From: Streptomyces umbrinus
GTDB taxonomy: Bacteria > Actinomycetota > Actinomycetes > Streptomycetales > Streptomycetaceae
Direction of reading: 5' to 3'
Assembly: GCF_030817415.1 (NCBI RefSeq)
Contig: NZ_JAUSZI010000002.1
Coordinates: 6,262,001-6,326,000, forward strand
DNA length: 64,000 nt
The position numbers and the translations under genes were made by a program. Positions 58,868-64,000 of the stretch are shown piece after piece; positions within the stretch are counted from its first letter, which is position 1, and every line of letters begins with the position of its first letter. The notes beneath the pieces are model-generated. The model worked only from the letters and a program-made list of their open reading frames with translations, was not told the origin of the DNA and did not search any database.

Positions 58868-59023
58868 GGCACCGGGCTCGGTGGATGCGGTCCGGCTCCC
58901 CGCGCGTCCTGCCCGGAACGCTTCTACGGTCGAAGCAGAGCGTGGCGCCGGCGGATGCCCGTTCTGTCCGCCTCCGCCACACCCCGTCCTGGCGCCGTCA
59001 GCGCTTGAACGAGGCCACTCGGC

Positions 59024-59350
59024 ATGTCCACAGCATCCGACACCCCTGTCCTGGACACCCTCGCCGCCATGACCGTCGACTCTCTTGAGCGCTGCGGTCT
59101 CTCTCCCCCCGGGGACACCCTCATCCTCACTCGCATTTGCCGCGCTCGCGGCCTCGGACGCGCCCCCATCTCCTACCTCGCCCACATCGACCCCGCCCTC
59201 AGGGCCGACCTGACCGCCGCTCAGCCGCAGGATGTCCTGGTTGCCATCGCCCCCATCGTGGGCACAGCGCGAGTGATGACGGCGGCGGGCAACATCGCCG
59301 AGGCGCTGGGTGTCGCGATCGCGGTCGCCGACGCCGAGGCCAGGGGCTGA
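59024..59350 (+). CDS. Carboxymuconolactone decarboxylase-like protein with a compensated frameshift
   Basis: The 108-residue product resembles small helical CMD/AhpD-like proteins: SDTPVLDTLAAMTVDSLERC and, near the end, DVLVAIAPIVGTARVMTAAG then NIAEALGVAIAVADAEA. Residues 37-47 read ICRARGLGRAP. If a T in the run at 59136-59138 were removed and one C added in the C-run at 59163-59167, the stretch would read IAALAASDAPP, which fits the family better. Two compensating indels therefore seem to be present. The family includes disulfide reductases, but the usual CxxC is absent here. Confidence 0.72.
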   Translation: MSTASDTPVLDTLAAMTVDSLERCGLSPPGDTLILTRICRARGLGRAPISYLAHIDPALRADLTAAQPQDVLVAIAPIVGTARVMTAAGNIAEALGVAIAVADAEARG

Positions 59351-59562
59351 GAAGGGACAGACATCCAGTGGTCACCGCGCGTCCGATGCCCGCCGTCCAC
59401 AGCCGTGTCGCAGCGACGGGGGGCGTCGGCGGCCCGGTCGGTCCTGGTGAACGCGGCGCCCGCAGCGACCGACCCGTGCGGGTTACCCGGAATGCGGACG
59501 GACGCGATCATCCCTTCACTGGAGTCGTCGGCCTCTGCCCGCTGAACCACCCAGGAGGCAAA

Positions 59563-60018
59563 ATGCCCCGCACCAAGGGCCTGCTGCTGTTGACGGCGGT
59601 GGTTTGTTGCGCCGCCGTCCTCACCGGTTGCTCGGACGACGACACCCCCTCTTCGGTGTCGTCGGCCGCCAGTGAGGCCGTCTCGTCGGCTTTCGCGTCG
59701 GCGACGGCGAAAGCGGGCCGCGAGCTGGACGAGATCAAGGGCGGCGTGGACGTGAAGTCCGACGTGAAGCTTGCCGAGCCGGGCAAGGACAATGACGGCC
59801 GGGCGACCGTCGAGATCACCGCCGCCAACACCACGGATTCCTCCAAGTCCTTCGCGGTCCAGGTCGACTTCACCGACACCAGCGGCAACCGGCTCGACGT
59901 GGTCGTCGTCACCGTTTCCGGCGTGGGCGCAGACAAGACCGGCACAGCGACGGCCCGCAGCAACCGTGAACTGTCGGGCGAGGTGAAGACGGAAGTGGCG
60001 CGGGCGGTGCGGTACTAG
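59563..60018 (+). CDS. Small lipoprotein
   Basis: A 151-residue lipoprotein. The signal (GLLLLTAVVCCAAVLTGC) ends in a lipobox LTGC with Cys23, then a Ser/Ala-rich linker. The mature domain is an FxLYD-like beta sandwich (RATVEITAANTTDSSKSFAV, SGNRLDVVVVTVSGVGADKT), probably extracellular. A perfect AGGAGG lies six bases before the ATG at 59563. Similar proteins are common in Streptomyces. It is a single gene; the tRNA-Gly fragment and its terminator follow on the opposite strand. Confidence 0.87.
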   Translation: MPRTKGLLLLTAVVCCAAVLTGCSDDDTPSSVSSAASEAVSSAFASATAKAGRELDEIKGGVDVKSDVKLAEPGKDNDGRATVEITAANTTDSSKSFAVQVDFTDTSGNRLDVVVVTVSGVGADKTGTATARSNRELSGEVKTEVARAVRY

Positions 60019-60063
60019 TGCCGGCATCCTCCATCCATTGAATTGAATGGCCTGAACAGCAAA

Positions 60064-60092
60064 GAACCCCCGGGTCGGTGACCTGGGGGTTC
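60064..60092 (-). terminator. tRNA-type terminator beside the first tRNA-Gly fragment
   Basis: GAACCCCCGGGTC-GGT-GACCTGGGGGTTC is a 13-bp stem with one mismatch. On the minus strand it begins two bases after the CCA of the tRNA fragment, as terminators do after intact Streptomyces tRNA genes. Confidence 0.8.
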
Positions 60093-60094
60093 AT

Positions 60095-60139
60095 GGAGCG
60101 GGTGACGAGAATCGAACTCGCACTCTCAGCTTGGGAAGC
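60095..60139 (-). repeat. 3' half of tRNA-Gly(CCC), candidate att site (copy 1)
   Basis: On the minus strand the sequence GCTTCCCAAGCTGAGAGTGC followed by GAGTTCGATTCTCGTCACCC and GCTCC is the anticodon stem-loop, T arm and acceptor 3' strand of a tRNA-Gly with anticodon CCC. The 5' half (acceptor strand, D arm) is absent. Tyrosine integrases often use such 3' halves and rebuild the tRNA on integration. A direct copy lies at 63430-63475, and 16 bases of it recur at 28726-28741. The gap to the toxin operon holds only the operator at 60387. Confidence 0.75.
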
Positions 60140-60386
60140 TACGGCGCTTGGGCCGATACATGGCTTCTGAGCTGCACGGATTCGTTCTGTCGCCACAGGT
60201 GTGAGTGCTGGTTGGCACCGCTGGTGACCGCGGCTGTCCGCTCTTACGGTCACGCTGTGGGCACGGGAGTGACCAGCAGCCGGGCCGTGCAGCCCGCAGC
60301 GCCTGTGCTGACCGGACCGCATCGTCTGTGGGACGGTTCAGGAGGTTCCGTCGCGACTGCATACACCGGAGCTGACAGGTGGATCC

Positions 60387-60432
60387 CGCAATGTTGGTGA
60401 CGTACTCTTCTATGTACATCACCAACATTGCG
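60387..60432. promoter_or_regulatory. VapBC operator: near-perfect 19-bp inverted repeat
   Basis: CGCAATGTTGGTGACGTAC and GTACATCACCAACATTGCG are inverted copies with one mismatch, separated by eight bases. The repeat overlaps the predicted promoter, ending 13 bp before the antitoxin start, as expected for autoregulation by VapBC complexes. Confidence 0.75.
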
Positions 60433-60445
60433 TGGGAGGCACGGT

Positions 60446-60667
60446 ATGTCCGTGACCCAGATCGACATCGACGACGACGCCCTGGAACGCGCCATGGCTC
60501 TGTCCAAGGTCAGGACCAAGAAAGAGGCGGTCAATCTCGCTCTGCACTTCTACGCCGAGCAGCAGGAGCGTGCGGCGCGCATCAGCCGTCACTTCGAGCG
60601 CGCGCGTGAGTGGGGTGCCGTCGAGGACGCCGAGCACCTGCACCGGGCGGAGAAGCACAGCCGGTGA
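60446..60667 (+). CDS. vapB: VapB-type antitoxin
   Basis: A 73-residue antitoxin. The N-terminal ribbon-helix-helix half (SVTQIDIDDDALERAMALSK, then TKKEAVNLALHFYAEQQERA) binds DNA; it is of the VapB_antitoxin type with IDIDD and the TKKEAVNLAL helix. The C-terminal tail (HFERAREWGAVEDAEHLHRA) would wrap round the toxin. GGGAGG lies six bases upstream of the ATG at 60446. The toxin start overlaps its stop (GTGA), so synthesis is coupled. Confidence 0.92.
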   Translation: MSVTQIDIDDDALERAMALSKVRTKKEAVNLALHFYAEQQERAARISRHFERAREWGAVEDAEHLHRAEKHSR

Positions 60668-61074
60668 TCTACTTGCTCGACACGTCCGGCCTGGTCCGGC
60701 TGCTCCGCGATCCAAAACTGCAATCGGCCTGGTACGACGCGATCGATGCCGGCGCCATCGCGTCCTGCTACGTGCAACGCGCCGAGTTTCTGTACAGCGC
60801 CCGAAACGGTCGTGAGTACGACGAGATCGCGGAAATGTTTACGGACCTCTACCCCGACGCCTCGGTGCCGAAGAACGCAGGGCGCTGGATCAGCGCGGTG
60901 CAACACCGTATGGCCCAGGCCGGGGAGCATCGCAGTGCCTCGGCGGTGGACCTCATCATCGCCGCTACAGCGGCCCACCACGGCTTGGCTGTCCTCCACG
61001 ACGATGCCGACTACCGCGCTATTGTCCGGCACGCATCCGACGTGACCGAGCACAACGTCCACGACATCGCCTGA
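60664..61074 (+). CDS. vapC: VapC-type PIN-domain ribonuclease toxin
   Basis: A 136-residue PIN nuclease. The acidic active-site residues are seen as Asp in IYLLDTSGLVRLLR (about 6), Glu in VQRAEFLYSARNG (about 41), Asp in SAVDLIIAATAAHHG (about 99) and Asp in LAVLHDDADYRAI (about 117). VapC toxins cleave tRNA or rRNA and stop growth unless bound by VapB. The GTG at 60664 overlaps the antitoxin stop. The pair sits immediately inside the tRNA-Gly repeat, as often found for stabilising modules of genomic islands. Confidence 0.93.
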   Translation: MIYLLDTSGLVRLLRDPKLQSAWYDAIDAGAIASCYVQRAEFLYSARNGREYDEIAEMFTDLYPDASVPKNAGRWISAVQHRMAQAGEHRSASAVDLIIAATAAHHGLAVLHDDADYRAIVRHASDVTEHNVHDIA

Positions 61075-61112
61075 GGCGCTTCCGCCGCTCGACAGGTTGT
61101 GGTCGTCCGATG

Positions 61113-61496
61113 TCAGGCGAAGGTGGCGATCAAAGACAGAGTGGAAGTCACGAGGGATGCCAGTCCGGGGATGCCGTCGCATTTGGCCAGGATCTGTTCC
61201 AGCATGGTCCTCGCCACGGAGCGGCCGCCGGTGTCGTCGAGGCGTTGCTGGGCGGTGAGGTCGAGAAGGACGACGCACTGCTGGTAGTCGTCGACGCGGC
61301 CTTGCTCGGCCGCCAGTTGCTGGCGGATGCGGTCGAGCAGGGTGGTGAATTCCTTCAACTGATCCGGGCCGGAGCCGGTGTTGGTCTGGTTCTGGTGGGA
61401 GTTGGTGGCACCAGGCTGGTTCTGGGCGTTGCCCATCGACCCGTAGTTCACGATGCCGGAATTGTCACCCGAGGGTTGGCTGTTCCCGCGGATCAC
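61113..61496 (-). CDS. Small motif-bearing partner protein, putative effector
   Basis: A 127-residue protein without a known domain. Residues 12-30 are NSGIVNYGSMGNAQNQPGA, almost identical to residues 532-550 of the protein encoded just upstream. A Gln/Asn-rich linker follows, then a helical region (QLKEFTTLLDRIRQQLAAEQ, about 46-65; VVLLDLTAQQRL) and a hydrophobic C-terminus (GIPGLASLVTSTLSLIATFA, about 108-127) that could insert in a membrane. The GTG start overlaps the stop of the large gene by GTGA, so the two are translationally coupled. Shared short motifs at a C-terminus and a partner's N-terminus resemble bacterial amyloid-signalling pairs; that comparison is inference. Stop at 61113. 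Confidence 0.75.
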   Translation of the reverse strand: MIRGNSQPSGDNSGIVNYGSMGNAQNQPGATNSHQNQTNTGSGPDQLKEFTTLLDRIRQQLAAEQGRVDDYQQCVVLLDLTAQQRLDDTGGRSVARTMLEQILAKCDGIPGLASLVTSTLSLIATFA

Positions 61497-63193
61497 GCTT
61501 TTCCTCCTGTTGGCGGGGACTGGCCGTTCATCTGGGAGCCGACGGCTCCGGGCTGGTTCTGTACGGAGCCCATCTCGCCGTAGTTGATGACGCCGGAGTT
61601 CTGGAGAATGACCGTGGTCTGCTGCCCGTAGGAGCCGGTGTCGACGTTGTGATCCTCGAGGAACCTCTCGACCGAGTCGAAGATGCGCCGTTGCATCATC
61701 TCTATGTAGCGGCGTGCGTCGTCGTACTGGAGCATGTCGTCCATGTACCGGGTCGAGTACGCCTCGCGCAGGCTCACCGGCCCTTTCTGCTTGTCGAGTT
61801 CGGGGCGTCGGCGGTTCTTTCCGGGGTTGAGCAGCCGCACGAACATCAGCACCATGTCCACGGCCGAGGCGAGCCAGGCGTGGCGGTGCCAGGACCAGCC
61901 GGAGGCGGTGGCCTCGCCGTCGGCTGCACGCAGATCCGGGTGCAGAGGGTTCATCACGTGGGGACGGACGATGACCCGCAGATAGTGGTCCTCATAGGCG
62001 AAACCCACGAAGACCGAGGCCGCCAGTTCACCGTCCCAGGAGATGACCCGGGCGCACAGGAACCGGCGGGCCACCTTTGGGGCGCGTTCCGCACCGACGG
62101 CCTGGGCGCCGTGTTCGGCCAGGACGTTCAGTGACGTCCACTGCTCGGGAGTGATGCCCTTCCAGCGCTCTGCGGAGATCGCGGCGACGCCGTACGCTTC
62201 GAGCCGGTTGTCCGGGTGGAAGTCGGGGCTGGGCGCGGCACCGCGCTTGAGCTCGCGTACGACATGCGCGAGCAACTCGTCCGGGGTGAACCGCTTGACA
62301 CCGGCCGGCTCCGGCCCGGTCGGGGTACGGGGGCCCGGGATGGCGGAGTCAAGGCCGTCGTCGTTCTCGGGCTTTGGCTGGGCGGGCAGGACATCGATGC
62401 CGATCGGGGCCTCGTACCAGACTTTCCCCGCTCCGACGAAGTGCTACCTGGGGCTGCCTGCGCGGATCTCGGTGACGTACGGGATCACCCTCCCGAATTT
62501 GAGCTGTCTGACGGCCGTCAGGGCGCGGCGGCTCTTCCGGGTGAGGCCGCGTGCCCGGGTGCCCGTCTCGATGGAATCTCCGATCATCCGCACGAGGCGG
62601 CGGTGGGCGAGGAACCGGTCGAGGTAGAAGGCGGCCCATAGGCCCGCGACCGCCACTACTGGGGCCAACTCGGCGGCTGTGGTGCGCAGAAACGTGAGTC
62701 CGGCCAGTACGGCGAGGGTCATGACGGCCCGCCGGAGGTACAGCAGATCCTCAGCGGCGGCGCAGCGCTCGATGACCGGGGTGAGCTCGAAACCGAAGGC
62801 GGGCACAGGGCGGCCGGCGGCGGCGCGGTTGCGTACCCAGCGAACATAGCCGTGCCCAACGATCACTTTCGGCTGTGGTTTCTCGGGCACTTCGTCCGCG
62901 TCGGCGTCCTTCTGCGCTATTTGCTTCTTGTCCAGCCACTTCTGTACGAACTCGGGCGTCAGTTTCTTCTTGAGCTTGGCTCGCTCCTTCTTTTGCCATG
63001 CGCGGAACTCCGCGACGGAGTCGAGCCGCAGGTAGGCCGCCGCACTCAACAGCCGTGTCGTCTCTGTCTGCTCCGCCCCCTGGCCGTGCATGCCGCCCTC
63101 GACACCCAGCGGTACGGGAGGCGCCTTGAACAACAAACTGTCGATGGTCGCGGAACTGTCCGCGTCCTTGCCGAGCTCTCTGCCTAATCCCAT
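61493..63193 (-). pseudogene. Membrane-anchored motif protein, interrupted by one in-frame TAG
   Basis: One frame runs from ATG at 63193 to 61493 with a single TAG at 62444-62446 (codon 250). Without it the product would be 566 residues. The N-terminal 150 residues are charged and helical (EFRAWQKKERAKLKKKLTPE). Two membrane helices follow (about 156-170 and 177-193). The second half is soluble, with HFVGAGKVWYEAPIGIDVLP just past the TAG and FVGFAYEDHYLRVIVRPHVM later. The C-terminus has NSGVINYGEMGSVQNQPGA (532-550), shared with the next gene. Coding bias continues unchanged on both sides of the TAG, so it is probably a recent nonsense mutation (TAC Tyr is a one-base neighbour) or an error. 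The family was not recognised. Confidence 0.7.
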
Positions 63194-63397
63194 GGCTCGC
63201 TCACGCCCCGTCCGCGCCCCGGCGTGCCCCCCTTGGCTGCCGACGGTCCATGCTGCCGCGTGTCCCGGACCTGGCTATACCACCAACCGCAACAAAACCG
63301 GCAGGCCGAGGAGCGTGAGTGGCGTCCAGGTCGCGCCGCTCCAGGGTGAGGGGACAGCGGGGGCGTCGACGGCTTCGGTGACTCCGTGCTAATAAAC

Positions 63398-63424
63398 AAA
63401 CCCCAGGTCACTGACCTGGGGTTT
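63398..63424 (-). terminator. tRNA-type terminator beside the second tRNA-Gly fragment
   Basis: AAACCCCAGGTCA-C-TGACCTGGGGTTT is a perfect 13-bp stem with a one-base centre. It occupies the same place relative to the tRNA fragment as the hairpin at 60064-60092. Confidence 0.8.
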
Positions 63425-63429
63425 CAACA

Positions 63430-63475
63430 TGGAGCGGGTGACGAGAATCGAACTCGCACTCTCAGCTTGGGAAGC
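63430..63475 (-). repeat. 3' half of tRNA-Gly(CCC), candidate att site (copy 2)
   Basis: The 45 bp after the leading base are identical to 60095-60139 and in the same orientation. Similarity continues beyond the tRNA into GCGCTTG..CATGGCTGCTGACCTGCG and on to GTTCTCACGGGCACGCCGTG, at 63480-63600. The two copies bracket 3.3 kb with VapBC and the two-gene motif unit. No gene was found between this copy and 63770. Confidence 0.75.
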
Positions 63476-63769
63476 GATGGCGCTTGCGCTGCCACATGGC
63501 TGCTGACCTGCGGGGATTCACCGTGCTGGCGTCGTTGCCCCTGATCGCACCGCTGTTGACGTGGTTGTCCGTTCTCACGGGCACGCCGTGGGCACGGCGA
63601 AGAACGGCGAGCAGAGCGGTTCACGAACGGGCTCTCCGCTCGGCTCGGCTGGTACGGGTGTCCAGCTCTGGATGGCCTTCGCGAGTGCACAGGTTTTCCG
63701 GCGAAGTGCGCCCCTGCAACGGGATCGATCGTTGGGCTTCCTCGGAACGGCCGGCGACTCGGCCCTGGC

Positions 63770-64000
63770 TCACTTGCCGGCTTCGGGCCCGTACCACTGG
63801 AGTGCCTGGCCGGTGACGGCGGCGATGCATTCGAAGTCCCGGTCCCGGTGCAGGAGGGTCAGTCCCTGCAGCTCGGCCGTGGCGGCCACCACGAGGTCGA
63901 CGGCTCCGGCGCTGCGGTGCTGTCCGCGCTGGGTGAGGACTTCCTGGACCTGCCAGGCGCGGTCGTAGTACCGGTCGTCGACCGGTACCCAGCCGAAGAG
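63770..64000 (-). CDS. VapC-type PIN-domain toxin, C-terminal part
   Basis: The frame is open to the right window edge, giving 76 residues plus stop. YDRAWQVQEVLTQRGQHRSA, then GAVDLVVAATAELQGLTLLH and RDRDFECIAAVTGQALQWYG match the C-terminal half of VapC PIN toxins. The third and fourth acidic residues are Asp in AVDLVVAATA and Asp in HRDRDFE. It is a second VapC relative only 2.7 kb from the first, on the other side of the tRNA-Gly repeat and in opposite orientation. The N-terminus and any VapB partner lie outside the window. Confidence 0.85.
   Translation of the reverse strand, partial: LFGWVPVDDRYYDRAWQVQEVLTQRGQHRSAGAVDLVVAATAELQGLTLLHRDRDFECIAAVTGQALQWYGPEAGK

Noticed and set aside
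60095..60139. Complete tRNA-Gly gene
   Set aside because: The acceptor 5' strand and D arm are missing, as in copy 2 at 63430-63475, so neither is a functional tRNA gene.

Overview
The window is from a high-GC actinomycete, almost certainly Streptomyces. Third codon positions are saturated with G or C, GTG and TTG starts are common, and 4-base GTGA/ATGA gene overlaps recur. The gene content also fits: a PAS/GAF/SpoIIE phosphatase with an anti-sigma-type ATPase domain, SigE-family and ECF sigma factors with membrane partners, secreted S8, S41 and TAP-type peptidases, a FemX-MurJ pair, and TnpB-only and IS110 elements. No rRNA, complete tRNA, CRISPR array or replication origin was seen.

Layout. 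0-3.4 kb: a cut S41 peptidase, a membrane protein and a MerR regulator with a long structured leader. 3.4-5.3 kb: a GvpU-like gene with a 1.48-kb IS200/IS605-type tnpB element inserted at its stop codon. 5.3-8.2 kb: a cold-shock/DEAD-helicase locus. 8.2-20.3 kb: TAP-type peptidase, trpF, an array of 21 copies of a 26-bp repeat filling a convergent gap, a heme-oxygenase-like monooxygenase, a 1.1-kaa subtilase, the SpoIIE phosphatase and a GH5 glycosidase. 20.4-26.5 kb: a translationally coupled operon for an ECF sigma factor, membrane protein, lipoprotein and a MacB-type exporter whose ATPase gene carries a frameshift. 26.9-32 kb: accessory DNA with a dehydrogenase, small orphans, a SnoaL/TetR pair, a truncated IS5-type transposase and an inverted repeat pair of about 100 bp. 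32-38.3 kb: AraC regulator, a frameshifted GltB-type glutaminase, a TetR/SDR divergon, a decayed gene and a polysaccharide deacetylase. 38.5-47.8 kb: cell-envelope block with lipoproteins, an L,D-transpeptidase, a FemX-like transferase, MurJ, and an AfsQ/Cse-like response regulator, kinase and lipoprotein. 48.2-55.8 kb: Ser/Thr kinase plus FHA protein, an IS110 element, a DeoR relic, a spermidine-synthase-like membrane protein and a PD-(D/E)XK protein. 55.8-64 kb: an integration-prone region marked by repeated 3' halves of a tRNA-Gly(CCC).

The most intriguing segment is 60.06-63.48 kb. Two direct copies of a tRNA-Gly 3' half with its terminator bracket a VapBC module with a near-perfect 19-bp inverted-repeat operator, and a two-gene unit. 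In that unit a membrane-anchored 566-codon protein (C-terminus) and a 127-aa partner (N-terminus) share an almost identical Asn/Gly/Gln-rich 19-residue motif. This layout recalls bacterial amyloid-signalling receptor/effector pairs. The large gene is broken by one in-frame TAG. A second VapC-like toxin lies just outside, cut by the right window edge.

Several genes carry single-base frameshifts or a nonsense codon (ABC ATPase, GltB-like, CMD-like, 37-kb relic, 566-codon gene). Consensus errors and true decay cannot be separated from this sequence alone.
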